60,159 nt of DNA from Caldilineaceae bacterium SB0664_bin_27 (lineage in GTDB: Bacteria > Chloroflexota > Anaerolineae > Caldilineales > Caldilineaceae). The notes below the pieces were generated by a model, which was not told the origin of the DNA, searched no databases, and saw only the letters and a program-made list of their open reading frames with translations. The first letter of the stretch is position 1, and each line of letters begins with the position of its first letter. The translations under genes and the position numbers were made by a program. Positions 52,365 through 60,159 of the stretch are shown here, piece by piece. The stretch spans positions 1 through 60,159 of the forward strand of contig VXRG01000167.1 in the NCBI GenBank assembly GCA_009838625.1, given 5' to 3'.

Positions 52365-53204
52365 TCACCTTAGCCCTGGTTGTGAACCGGCTGCTGACTG
52401 CGCGTCGTACGCGGTTGGGGTGTATCCATTGCTTGAGGCAGGTGCGTATTTCTCGATTTTTTCGTTTATCAGTGCCGCCATGTGAGCCGCGCCGTAGCCG
52501 TTGTCGATATTTACCACGGCCATTCCCGAAGCGCAACCGTTCAGCATGGCAAGCAGGGCAGCGATGCCGCCGAAGCTGGCGCCGTAGCCGACGCTGGTGG
52601 GAACCGCTATCACCGGCGCCTGGGTCAGTCCGGCTACGACGGATGCAAGTGCGCCTTCCATACCGGCTATGACGACGACCACGTTGGCCTCCTGCAGGAC
52701 CGGGATGTGAGGAATGAGCCGGTGGAGGCCGGCGACACCGACATCGGTGATCCGTCGGGGTTCGTGCCCCATCAACCGCAGAGTCAGCGACGCCTCTTCC
52801 AGCACCGGCAGGTCGCTTGTTCCCGCGCAGACGACCGCTGCGCCTGTCTTCAGGTCTTTTCCAGGTTCACGGTCCATCCAAATGCAGTGGGCCAGCTCAT
52901 TCCACTCCAGGTCCGGCACGCGCTGCGACGCCGCTCTGAACTGCGCCTCAGTCGCCCGTGTTCCCAGTAGCCGGGGCGAGCGGGCGGCCAGCTTTTCCGT
53001 GATCTGCGCCACCTGATCCTCCGTTTTGCCCTCACAGTAGATGACCTCGGGGAAGCCGGTGCGCAGCGAGCGGTGATGGTCCAACGTCGCAACGTCTTCG
53101 AGCGCCTCGAAGGGCAGCGAACGCAGGCGGGTCAGGGCGTCATCCACGGAAAGCGTTCCGCCGGCAACTTCGGTCAGGAGGGCGGCTAGCTGTGTTTCAT
53201 TCAT
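52365..53204 (-). CDS. larB: LarB, NaAD carboxylase/hydrolase of NPN cofactor synthesis
   Basis: A 279-residue protein of the AIR-carboxylase-like LarB family, which carboxylates the pyridinium ring of nicotinic acid adenine dinucleotide and cleaves its phosphoanhydride. The C-terminal domain shows VVCAGTSDLPV, DVGVAGLHR, VVIAGMEGALASVV, VPTSVGYG and NGCASGMAVVNIDNGYG, with Cys224 in the place of the reported catalytic Cys221. It is the first gene of the larBEC operon. The ATG at 53204 has GGGG-like purines just upstream only. Confidence 0.93.
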   Translation of the reverse strand: MNETQLAALLTEVAGGTLSVDDALTRLRSLPFEALEDVATLDHHRSLRTGFPEVIYCEGKTEDQVAQITEKLAARSPRLLGTRATEAQFRAASQRVPDLEWNELAHCIWMDREPGKDLKTGAAVVCAGTSDLPVLEEASLTLRLMGHEPRRITDVGVAGLHRLIPHIPVLQEANVVVVIAGMEGALASVVAGLTQAPVIAVPTSVGYGASFGGIAALLAMLNGCASGMAVVNIDNGYGAAHMAALINEKIEKYAPASSNGYTPTAYDAQSAAGSQPGLR

Positions 53205-53340
53205 ATGGGGCGGTTCAAAGAACGGTCCTTCGATACAAACCCACTCGAAAGGAGCTATGCTCGCGATTTAGAAGCTGCGACTGACCGCCACTGAAGGCCT
53301 GTCGAATTTCTATCGACCGGCTCCGTGCCTGCCAGACCGA

Positions 53341-54357
53341 TCAGACCAGGGAACGATGGAGGCTGGGACCGAAGTCGGCCTCGTAGAACGGGCTGACCAT
53401 GCGGCCAGGCGGGACCAGCTCATCGATGCGCCGGCGGTCCTCGTCGGTAACGGAAACATCGAGTGCGCCGAGGTTGTCTTCCAGATGTCCCATTGTGCGG
53501 GGGCCAAGTATCGGACTGGTGATTCCAGGCTGATGCATGCACCAGGCCAGTGCCAGCTGGGAGACCGTGCAGCCTTTGGCTTCGGCCAGGGGCACCAGGC
53601 CTTCGTTTACGTCATAGACAGTTTCGTTCAAGCGACGAAGATGGGGCGGCGCATCTTCCGGGCTTGCATATCTCGTCCCCTCCGGCGCCACGCCGCCGCG
53701 TGTGTACTTGCCTGTCAGGAGGCCGCCGGCCAGCGGGCTCCAGGGAATCAGGCCGATGCCATAGGTAAGGGCCATCGGTACAATTCCCCTTTCGATGCGC
53801 CGGTCGAGGATGTGATAGGGCGGCTGCTCGGAAACGAAGCGGTTCAGGCCCAACTCCTTGGCCACCCAGAGCGACTCGACGACCTGCCAGGCCGCGTACG
53901 TGCTGCTGCCGAGATAGCGAACTTTGCCGGCGCGTACAAGGTCATCAAGGGCGCGCAAGGTTTCGTCGATGGCGGTGTCCGGGCGGGGCCGGTGGACCTG
54001 GTAGATGTCGATGTAGTCGGTCTGCAGCCGGCGGAGGCTGGCTTCACACTGTTCGATGATGTGGCGGCGGCTGCTGCCGGCTGCGTTTGGATCGTCGTCG
54101 TTAATCCTGCCATGGAACTTCGTGGCCAGAACGATGCGGCTGCGGCTGCCGTTTCTTTTCAACGCTTCGCCGGTTATTTCCTCGCTGCGGCCCCAGCTGT
54201 AGACGTTAGCGGTATCCAGAAAGTTGAGGCCGGCGTCCAGTGCCCTGTCGACCATTGCGTAGGAGTCTTCAGCCGTTGTGCGCGCGCCGAAGTTCCAACA
54301 GCCGAGGCAAAGGGGGCTGACCTTCATTCCAGTTCGCCCGAAATTTCGATACTCCAT
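53341..54357 (-). CDS. Aldo/keto reductase (tandem copy 1)
   Basis: A 338-residue NADPH-dependent aldo/keto reductase of the YajO/potassium-channel beta subunit-like group. The catalytic tetrad is Asp48 and Tyr53 (LDTANVYS), Lys80 (LATKFHG) and His122 (IYQVHRP); the coenzyme segment near the C terminus is ITSPILGPRTM. It is very similar to the gene at 54492 (same length and nearly continuous identity by eye). A promoter (54436-54464) precedes it on the minus strand. It lies 136 bases upstream of larB on the same strand. Confidence 0.92.
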   Translation of the reverse strand: MEYRNFGRTGMKVSPLCLGCWNFGARTTAEDSYAMVDRALDAGLNFLDTANVYSWGRSEEITGEALKRNGSRSRIVLATKFHGRINDDDPNAAGSSRRHIIEQCEASLRRLQTDYIDIYQVHRPRPDTAIDETLRALDDLVRAGKVRYLGSSTYAAWQVVESLWVAKELGLNRFVSEQPPYHILDRRIERGIVPMALTYGIGLIPWSPLAGGLLTGKYTRGGVAPEGTRYASPEDAPPHLRRLNETVYDVNEGLVPLAEAKGCTVSQLALAWCMHQPGITSPILGPRTMGHLEDNLGALDVSVTDEDRRRIDELVPPGRMVSPFYEADFGPSLHRSLV

Positions 54358-54435
54358 CCATTAATCCTTTTCAGGTAGGTGGTCCACTTCAAATGCGTTG
54401 ACTTGCCGGCACTTTCTTTACCCTAACCGGCCTAC

Positions 54436-54464
54436 AGTGTACAAGTGTTTTGAAGCGATGTTAA
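54436..54464 (-). promoter_or_regulatory. Duplicated sigma-70-like promoter, copy 1
   Basis: On the minus strand TTAACA (54464-54459), a 17-base spacer and TACACT (54441-54436). The spacer ends in CACTTG. The leader to ATG 54357 would be about 70 bases. An almost identical element precedes the second aldo/keto reductase gene. Confidence 0.68.
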
Positions 54465-54491
54465 ATCCTTTAGCGGAGCGGGCACGCGGGA

Positions 54492-55508
54492 CTAAACGAC
54501 GGCGCGATGGAGATTGGGACCAAAATCGGCCTCGTAGAACGGGCCTACCATTCGGCCTGGCGGGACCAGCTCGTCGATGGCCCGGTGGTCCTCTGCGGTG
54601 ACTGTTACATCGAGCGCACCGAGGTTGTCTTCCAGCTGCTCCATGGTGCGCGGGCCGATAATTGGACTGGTTACACCTGGCCGCTCCACACACCAGGCCA
54701 GCGCCAGCTGGGACAGGGTACACTCTTTGGCTGCGGCCAGAGGCTTGAGGCCTTCTGTCACGTCATAGGCGCCTTCGGTATAGCGACGGGCCAGGCGCGC
54801 CCCAAGGGTTGGGTCGGAAAAACGCGCGCCTTCGGGGGTGGGCCGGCTGCGGGTATACTTGCCGGTCAGAAGGCCCCCGCCCAACGGGCTCCAGGGGATC
54901 AGACCGATGCCGTAGGTCTGGGCCATGGGGACCAACTCCCGCTCGATGCGGCGGTCGAGGATGTTGTATGGCGGCTGCTCGGAAACGAAGCGGTTCAGGC
55001 CCAGCTCTTTCGCCACCCAGAGCGACTCCACCACCTGCCAGGCCGCGAAGGTACTGGTGCCGAGATAGCGAACTTTGCCGGCACGCACGAGGTCGTCGAG
55101 CGCACGCAGGGTCTCGTCGATGGCGATTTCGGGGCGGGGCCGGTGCAACTGGTAGATGTCGATGTAGTCGGTCTGCAGGCGCTTGAGGCTGGCTTCACAC
55201 TGCTCAATGATGTGGCGCCGGCTGGTGCCGGCGGCGTTGGGATCGTCGTCGTCCATACTTCCGTGAACCTTGGTCGCCAGGACGATACGGCTGCGGCTGC
55301 CGTTGCGTTGCAGTGCTTCACCCGTTATCTCCTCACTGCGTCCGCGACTGTAGACATTCGCGGTATCCAGGAAGTTGATGCCGGCATCCAGCGCCCTGTC
55401 GATGATATCGTAGGCGTCTTCCGGAGTGGTTTTTTTTCCGAAGTTCATACAGCCCAGGCAAAGGGCGCTGACTTTCATGCCTGTCCGACCGAAATTGCGG
55501 TACTCCAT
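54492..55508 (-). CDS. Aldo/keto reductase (tandem copy 2)
   Basis: A 338-residue paralog of the gene at 53341. The same catalytic set is present (LDTANVYS, LATKVHG, IYQLHRP). Differences cluster in surface loops and after residue 220 (ARLARRYTEGAYDVTEG versus PHLRRLNETVYDVNEG). The frame is open upstream to 55649, but ATG 55508 matches the paralog start exactly, with AGGAG 4 bases ahead. Its own copy of the promoter is at 55586-55614. Confidence 0.92.
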   Translation of the reverse strand: MEYRNFGRTGMKVSALCLGCMNFGKKTTPEDAYDIIDRALDAGINFLDTANVYSRGRSEEITGEALQRNGSRSRIVLATKVHGSMDDDDPNAAGTSRRHIIEQCEASLKRLQTDYIDIYQLHRPRPEIAIDETLRALDDLVRAGKVRYLGTSTFAAWQVVESLWVAKELGLNRFVSEQPPYNILDRRIERELVPMAQTYGIGLIPWSPLGGGLLTGKYTRSRPTPEGARFSDPTLGARLARRYTEGAYDVTEGLKPLAAAKECTLSQLALAWCVERPGVTSPIIGPRTMEQLEDNLGALDVTVTAEDHRAIDELVPPGRMVGPFYEADFGPNLHRAVV

Positions 55509-55585
55509 GCTGCTCCTCGTCCAGAAGAATGTATCGAATTCAAGGTGTCCGGTCAGGTTGTGTAGGCCCGACCCGATGCGCCCAC

Positions 55586-55614
55586 AGTGTACAAGTGAAT
55601 CGAAGCGATGTAAA
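55586..55614 (-). promoter_or_regulatory. Duplicated sigma-70-like promoter, copy 2
   Basis: On the minus strand TTTACA (55614-55609), a 17-base spacer and TACACT (55591-55586). Flanking bases match copy 1 (GATGT..., CACTTGTACACTGT...). The distance to the start codon (about 70 bases of leader) is the same as in copy 1. Confidence 0.7.
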
Positions 55615-55751
55615 ATTTGACCCGAATGCCGTGTTTCACGGGAACGCAAGACAGACCAGCGGGTTCACGAGCCGGCCCTCGTTCGTGCAGGAGGTTGGCG
55701 CGGGCGCTCGGAGTACTCAAAGGGTATGACTATTCAAACAGATTGGGAACG

Positions 55752-57467
55752 ATGCCGGTAACAGCCACCCCAGAAAAGCTGCAACAGATTCTTGAGAGAA
55801 TCGACGGCAAGGGATACAAGGCGTATCGAGACATAGCCGGTGTCTACCGTTTCAACGAATTCACACTGGCGGTCGATTCCGTGCAGCCAGACCCTTTCGC
55901 GGCGCCAAGCCGTCTGCGCGTGCTGATCCCGCCCGAGGTTGCTCGGCTTCCTGAACGGTGTTTTGCGAATAACAGCCGGTCCATAGGCGTGAGCTGCTTT
56001 CTTGCCAGGGCCTTTGCAGAGCGGACCCGTGAACGGCCGGCTCGCGGAGGCAGCGGCAAGAGCGGGGAAATCCGGATTGAGGCGCCGGGCCAACAGGTGC
56101 TTGCGAATACTGCCGTACAGATAGACGGCGACGGAGGCGTCGAGGCGCGTTTTACGTTGGGACTGCCGGCGCAGGGGAGACGGGTACTCGGCAGACAGGC
56201 TTGTCAGCTGCTCCTGGAGGCGCTGCCGCGGATAATCGCCGACAGCCTTTTGGCCCGCAGTCACGGGACGGAAGAGCTGTGGCGCCATGCGGCCGCGAAC
56301 GAGGATGCTGACGCGTTGCGGGCCAAGTTGGCGGAGCGGGGCTTGATCTCGTTTGTCGCCGACGGCTCGGTCCTGCCCCGATCCAGCGGAGTCGACGATC
56401 ACCCGCTGCTGGGAGAGTCGGTCATTCCCTTCCGCTCGCCGGAAAGCCTGAGAGTTTCGTTTTCCCTGCCCAACGCGGGAACCGTGTCCGGCATGGGCGT
56501 TCCGGGGGGCGTAACACTCATTGTGGGGGGCGGCTATCACGGTAAGTCGACGCTGTTGCGGGCAATCGAACGCGGCGTCTACAACCACCGGCCCGGCGAC
56601 GGCCGTGAGCTCGTCGTCAGTGCGGCTGACCTGGTCAAGATACGGGCAGAAGACGGGCGCGCGGTCAGCGGCGTAGACATTTCGGGATTCATTGGGGATT
56701 TGCCGCTGGGTGTGTCTACGCGCCGATTTTCCAGCGCCAACGCCAGCGGCTCGACAAGCCAGGCCGCAGCAATCATTGAGGCGATGGAGTCCGGGGCCGA
56801 CGGGCTCCTCATTGACGAAGACACTGCGGCCACGAATTTCCTGATCCGGGATGCAAGGATGCAGGTTCTGGTGCCAAAGGAAAATGAGCCGATTACACCA
56901 TATATTGACCGCGTGCGATTGATGTATGAGCAGAACAGGATCAGCACCGTGCTGGTTGTTGGTGGAAGCGGTGATTATCTGGATGTAGCCGACACTGTTA
57001 TCGCGATGGAGACGTTTCGCCCGCACGATGTGACGGCGCGTGCAAATGCGGTGGCGGCAAGTCACCCAACCGGTCGCGTCGCTGAAGAATGCAGCTCGTT
57101 CGACGTCAATCTGCAACGCCGGCCCCGAACAGGAAGCGTCGACCCAAGCAAAGGCCGGCGAGAGTCAAGCATCAGGACAAGAGACATGCAGACGGTACAG
57201 TTCGGAACGGAAACGCTGGACCTGGCCGCAGTGGAACAGATTGTGCACAGAACTCAGACGCGTGCCATCGGTGCGGCGCTCGACTACGCCCGGCGCCGCT
57301 ACATTGACGGGCGGCGCTCCCTGTCTGAAATACTGGACCTGGTGATGGCCGATATTGGCGAGCAAGGGTTGGACGTACTGGACGGCCGCCGTACAGGTGC
57401 GCTCGCCCAATTTCGACGCCATGAGCTGGCCGCAGCCTTCAACCGTCTGCGCTCAATGCGAACGTAA
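55752..57467 (+). CDS. COG3044-type predicted ATPase of the ABC class
   Basis: A 571-residue P-loop protein of the PF09818-like family, whose function is poorly known. The Walker A is GGGYHGKSTLL (about residues 258-268), Walker B is LLIDEDTAATNF (near 352), and the regions FSSANASGSTSQAAAIIEAME and RMQVLVPKENEPITPYIDRV are family-like; the N terminus (LERIDGKGYKAYRDI) is the family start. The frame runs upstream to 55617, but ATG 55752 (MPVTATPEKLQQ) matches homologs, with only GGGAACG ahead. It precedes a DinB-domain gene by 12 bases and is probably co-transcribed with it. Confidence 0.85.
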   Translation: MPVTATPEKLQQILERIDGKGYKAYRDIAGVYRFNEFTLAVDSVQPDPFAAPSRLRVLIPPEVARLPERCFANNSRSIGVSCFLARAFAERTRERPARGGSGKSGEIRIEAPGQQVLANTAVQIDGDGGVEARFTLGLPAQGRRVLGRQACQLLLEALPRIIADSLLARSHGTEELWRHAAANEDADALRAKLAERGLISFVADGSVLPRSSGVDDHPLLGESVIPFRSPESLRVSFSLPNAGTVSGMGVPGGVTLIVGGGYHGKSTLLRAIERGVYNHRPGDGRELVVSAADLVKIRAEDGRAVSGVDISGFIGDLPLGVSTRRFSSANASGSTSQAAAIIEAMESGADGLLIDEDTAATNFLIRDARMQVLVPKENEPITPYIDRVRLMYEQNRISTVLVVGGSGDYLDVADTVIAMETFRPHDVTARANAVAASHPTGRVAEECSSFDVNLQRRPRTGSVDPSKGRRESSIRTRDMQTVQFGTETLDLAAVEQIVHRTQTRAIGAALDYARRRYIDGRRSLSEILDLVMADIGEQGLDVLDGRRTGALAQFRRHELAAAFNRLRSMRT

Positions 57468-57479
57468 GGAAAGTTAACC

Positions 57480-58529
57480 ATGACACATGATTATCCCGCC
57501 CCAACGCGCACGCTGGGCGCCGAGTACGCTGAGAGACTTCGCAGGAGCTATCTCAACTTCCGATGGCCGCTGTTCTTGCTCGAACCGGATGAGCAGACGC
57601 GACCCTGCCTTGAAAACGGGTGGACGCCAATCGCGGCCGCGGCCCACGTGGCATATTGGGACAACTTCCAGCTGCGACGAATGCAGGCGGCGCTCGCGCC
57701 TCACAGGATAGAGCCGGTACCAGCGCCTGTGGAGACGAATGACGAAATGGCTGCAAGAGAAAACCGTAGCTGGGACACTGTATTGGGCGAGGCGGACGAG
57801 GCACGGCAGGAACTGATTACTTTCGCCCTGTCGCTCACCGATGAGCAGATCGAAGCCGAATACGATGACCGCGGCAAACGCGGCCGAGTTGTGAAACGGC
57901 TGCTGGAACACATGCCGCTACACGTGACCGAGCATGCCGTCGACGTGCATCGCTACTGCTTCTCGCTGGACCGCTGGGGGCGAGAAAGGTTGCTTAGTTT
58001 TTACCGGCGCCACTTCAATAGCCTGCTGGACGCTATCACCGGTCTCACAGAGGAAAGTTGCATTACCGTTCCCGTCAGCGGGGACTGGACTGTGCGCGAC
58101 CTCCTCGCCCACATACTTGCCTGGGATGAGTATGTACTCGAGCTTATAAAGCGCTGGCCTGACGTCTCTTTGCCGGACTCCTTGCTTGACACCGGGACTT
58201 CAGGCCAGGAAAACGGCAGTGAAAACGATCTTTCCCATTGGGCCAGTGGAGATGTTGATACGGTCAACGCTCGCCTGCAAGAGGCTCGCGCCGGACTGTC
58301 GATGATCGAGGTGTTGGACGGGCTGGCTACCTGCCACCGGCGAATCGCCAACCGCTGCGGGAGGCTAAGCGACGAGGCGATGCGAACGGAGGTGGAGTTC
58401 GACGTGGGGGAGAAGGGTAACGTAGTAAACTTGCTGGTGTCGACGTCAGCGCATACGGCTGACCACGCGGCGGAGATCTATGCAGCCCGCGTAGATGGGC
58501 GGCTGGTCCCAATAAGGCTGCCTGACTAG
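57480..58529 (+). CDS. Tandem DinB-like domain protein
   Basis: A 349-residue protein with two copies of a four-helix DinB/DfsB-type fold. Copy 1 (about 1-165) has AAHVAYWDN and the LEHMPLHVTEHAVDVH cluster; copy 2 (about 165-345) has LAHILAWDEY and TSAHTADHAAEIY. The His residues at these positions bind a metal in the family, whose members act on thiol-linked or damage-related substrates. AAGGAAAG precedes the ATG and overlaps the upstream stop. The stop overlaps the convergent phosphatase gene by CTAG. Confidence 0.82.
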   Translation: MTHDYPAPTRTLGAEYAERLRRSYLNFRWPLFLLEPDEQTRPCLENGWTPIAAAAHVAYWDNFQLRRMQAALAPHRIEPVPAPVETNDEMAARENRSWDTVLGEADEARQELITFALSLTDEQIEAEYDDRGKRGRVVKRLLEHMPLHVTEHAVDVHRYCFSLDRWGRERLLSFYRRHFNSLLDAITGLTEESCITVPVSGDWTVRDLLAHILAWDEYVLELIKRWPDVSLPDSLLDTGTSGQENGSENDLSHWASGDVDTVNARLQEARAGLSMIEVLDGLATCHRRIANRCGRLSDEAMRTEVEFDVGEKGNVVNLLVSTSAHTADHAAEIYAARVDGRLVPIRLPD

Positions 58530-59170
58530 CCGGAATGGGCGTAGCGCTTGCTTGTCTCCTGGTTGCTGAGGTGGGAGGTCTCGGAAAGCTGTACAACCTC
58601 CCAGCCTGGGCCGTGCCGCTGTAAAGTGAAAATGCAGCACAACGGTACGGTAATGCGGTCTTTGAGGCCGGTCAGGCCGCGGACGATGCCGACGACGGGT
58701 GCGCCATGGGTAACCATGAGCAGATTCTTGTCAGGGAAACGGTCTGTCAGCTCGTGAGCCGCAGCCGCTGCGCGCTCGTGGCCCTCTTCCGAATTCTCGG
58801 GATAGGACAACTCTCTGATCACGGTGTAGTCTTCGTCGATGCGGGGAAAACGCCGTTTGCGTTCGGATTCCGGCAGTAGCGCCGGTGTGCTCTTGACATT
58901 GGGCAGGATTTCACCGATGCCCGGTTCCAGGCGGACCGACAGGTCGAGTGCATCGGCGATATGGGAGGCGGTCTGGATTGTACGCAGGAATGGTGAAGCG
59001 AAGATGCAGTGCACCTGCTCCCCCTGGAGGCTGAGGCCGACTTCCCTGGCCTGCGTCTCACCGTCCGCGGAAAGGGCAGGATCGAAGGGGCGCTGCGCGG
59101 TCTTGGACCAGCCCGGATTCTGAAAATCCTCTCGGTTGCCGTGCCTTACGATCCATATCCTCTGGCTCAC
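58526..59170 (-). CDS. Histidine phosphatase (phosphoglycerate mutase-like) family protein
   Basis: A 214-residue phosphatase with RHGNRED (residues 8-14) carrying the phospho-acceptor His, FASPFLRTIQTA with the second Arg, an acidic Glu near the middle, and MVTHGAPVVGIV with the second catalytic His. The frame extends upstream to 59299, but a GTG at 59170 has AGAGGAG 8 bases ahead and gives the family start SQRIWIVRHG. It converges on the DinB gene, sharing the four bases CTAG as stop for both. Confidence 0.87.
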   Translation of the reverse strand: MSQRIWIVRHGNREDFQNPGWSKTAQRPFDPALSADGETQAREVGLSLQGEQVHCIFASPFLRTIQTASHIADALDLSVRLEPGIGEILPNVKSTPALLPESERKRRFPRIDEDYTVIRELSYPENSEEGHERAAAAAHELTDRFPDKNLLMVTHGAPVVGIVRGLTGLKDRITVPLCCIFTLQRHGPGWEVVQLSETSHLSNQETSKRYAHSG

Positions 59171-59289
59171 TGGTCGGCTCCTCTCTTGGCCTTGATTCCG
59201 CCGGCTGCCGTGGTCGCTGTCAGGCGCTCCGGAAGGGGCTGATGCGCGACAGTTCACGGCAGAAAGCACCACTGCGACGCGGCCGGGGT

Positions 59290-59298
59290 AGTGTATCA
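59290..59298 (-). promoter_or_regulatory. Extended -10 element upstream of the histidine phosphatase
   Basis: On the minus strand TG-A-TACACT fits the extended -10 motif. No good -35 is seen at 17 bases, as is usual for extended elements. The leader would be about 115 bases. A 10-base palindrome TCTCCGGAGA lies at 59307-59316 just upstream. Confidence 0.4.
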
Positions 59299-59404
59299 CA
59301 GCGGAATCTCCGGAGACGAAAGCCAGTGGCGAAGGTCAGCCATGGGCCGGTACTGTTGCCGGTCCTGCAAGGCGATCGTCCCGGCTGACAGGCGTGGAAG
59401 CGTT

Positions 59405-59413
59405 TGTTATACT
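59405..59413 (+). promoter_or_regulatory. Extended -10 element upstream of the small membrane protein
   Basis: TG-T-TATACT matches the extended -10 consensus at all but one hexamer base. The start codon of the membrane protein is about 94 bases downstream (59507). Confidence 0.45.
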
Positions 59414-59506
59414 GCCGATACCTTGAGGTCACGAAGCGAGAATTGGACGCCGACTTTAAAGGGACCCCTCGAATGGACGCTTGCCAGAAACTGTTTTTGG
59501 ACAACG

Positions 59507-59926
59507 ATGGCTTACACGTTCACTGACCACTACCGTGCAGCGCGGCTCTGTCTGCGGGTTGACGCTGTCCTTATCGGTCTGGGATTGGGACTGTTGCTGC
59601 TGGCATATCCACGCGACCTATTTGCGGATGCCGGGATCACGCTCGGATCGGCGTGGACAGCCCGCGTTGGCGGGGGCGCGCTGATTGGACTGGGAATCGG
59701 ACTGCTGGCGGCTTCGATGGAGTCGGACCTGCATCCGGCCTGGCTGCTGGCCGCCGTAGCCGGCAACGGCGCGATATCGATAAGTCTGCTGATCGCTTAC
59801 TTTGAAGGTGAGATGGCGGAACTGCATCCCATCGGCGCGGGCGTCCTGGTCGTTGTATTCATGGTCTGCATTCTTACCGTTGCGTTGTCGGCCCCACACA
59901 TTCGAAGAAGGGCAAGCCAGCAGTAG
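59507..59926 (+). CDS. Small four-helix membrane protein
   Basis: A 139-residue protein with four predicted hydrophobic helices (about 17-37, 50-68, 74-94 and 105-128) and short polar loops. It resembles small integral-membrane proteins of the DoxX or DUF-type, but I do not recognise a family. The frame is open upstream to 59291; ATG 59507 is preferred because the upstream part has a different, Cys- and Arg-rich composition and includes the promoter-like site. The ribosome binding site is weak (GGACAACG). The last residues are basic (RRRASQQ). Confidence 0.6.
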   Translation: MAYTFTDHYRAARLCLRVDAVLIGLGLGLLLLAYPRDLFADAGITLGSAWTARVGGGALIGLGIGLLAASMESDLHPAWLLAAVAGNGAISISLLIAYFEGEMAELHPIGAGVLVVVFMVCILTVALSAPHIRRRASQQ

Positions 59927-60159
59927 GGCGCGTCCAGGCAGAAGAGTTCCTTCATACTACTGCTACTCCTGTTTTCCTTACCTTTCAGGTCAATCGCATT
60001 TCGAAACGGCCGGCGTTCTGGCCCGACCAGGGCGACCGCATTATGCGCGCGCAATTGGTTGAGATATATGAAGGTTCGCCACAAAGTTGGATTGCATTCT
60101 TATATGCCTGTTGGCTTGCGGGGGCGGGCGGGGATGCGCGGACTTCGCCGGTTTCGTAC
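59927..60159. other. Right-edge region, no established gene
   Basis: No gene can be established. A plus-strand frame stays open to the end of the window from an ATG at 60043 (39 codons, MRAQLVEIYEGSPQSW at its start), but it has no ribosome binding site and is cut by the window edge. It may be the start of the next gene. Confidence 0.35.

Noticed and set aside
55734..57116. 460-codon minus-strand frame opposite the COG3044 ATPase
   Set aside because: It is antisense to a gene with Walker motifs and has no recognisable motif or start signal.
1..60159. CRISPR array or classical phage-defence island
   Set aside because: No regularly spaced direct repeats and no cas, restriction-modification or other defence genes were seen apart from the small toxin-antitoxin pair. 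RecQ is a normal housekeeping type.

Overview
The window is a GC-rich bacterial chromosome segment that looks like a member of the Chloroflexota, probably a Caldilinea-like or other environmental (possibly marine or host-associated) heterotroph. This is inferred from lipoproteins whose lipobox cysteine is followed by long acidic or Pro/Thr-rich linkers (1424, 2869, 7695, 8824, 19196), a TPTPTP-type spacer in a secreted protein, and a catabolic repertoire of phytanoyl-CoA dioxygenase, sulfatase, luciferase-like monooxygenase, enolase-superfamily dehydratases and many oxidoreductases. No rRNA, tRNA or CRISPR array was found, and no intact mobile element; one small ORF at the left edge resembles the start of an IS transposase.

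Region 1 (0.2-7.6 kb, plus strand): a phytanoyl-CoA dioxygenase-like oxygenase, two tandem paralogous NMT1/THI5-type substrate-binding lipoproteins, the matching ABC ATPase and permease, and two divergent proteins of the MTAP/PNP nucleoside phosphorylase superfamily. It reads as an uptake and processing cassette for an unknown small, perhaps nucleoside-like or heterocyclic, compound. Two secreted or lipid-anchored proteins of unknown role (7.7-9.5 kb, minus) and a Cys-type sulfatase (9.8 kb, plus) follow, separated by structured intergenic DNA.

Region 2 (11.2-28.5 kb): every gene is on the minus strand. Transcription starts near 28.5 kb with three paralogous M29 aminopeptidase/NicX-like metalloproteins, runs through a complete Dpp/Opp-type ABC importer, and continues into a MOP-type flippase, an aspartoacylase/AstE-like deacylase, an MFS carrier, an Asp/Glu/hydantoin racemase-like protein, an M20 peptidase and a drug/H+ antiporter-like MFS protein. 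The block suits import and hydrolysis of peptides, N-acyl amino acids or related amides, with export of products.

Region 3 (29-47.3 kb, mixed strands): carbohydrate and oxidoreductase genes (2-hydroxyacid dehydrogenase, Gfo/Idh/MocA, two zinc alcohol dehydrogenases, two DgoD-like dehydratases, a GH2 glycosidase, a lactonase, an SDR) together with RecQ, a DUF433/DUF5615-type toxin-antitoxin pair, a fatty-acid desaturase, a cupin, an LLM flavoprotein and an inositol-monophosphatase-family enzyme. Parts of a non-phosphorylative sugar-acid pathway are present but not as one operon.

Region 4 (47.4-55.6 kb, minus): larB-larE-larC, which make the nickel-pincer (NPN) cofactor, are followed with overlapping or very short spacers by a Nudix hydrolase, an aldo/keto reductase, a methyltransferase and a laminin-G/GH16-like protein. 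No larA is in the window, so the cofactor's client is elsewhere or unknown. Upstream are two near-identical aldo/keto reductase genes, each behind its own copy of the same promoter. Region 5 (55.7-60.2 kb): a COG3044-type P-loop ATPase, a double DinB-domain protein, a histidine phosphatase and a small membrane protein.
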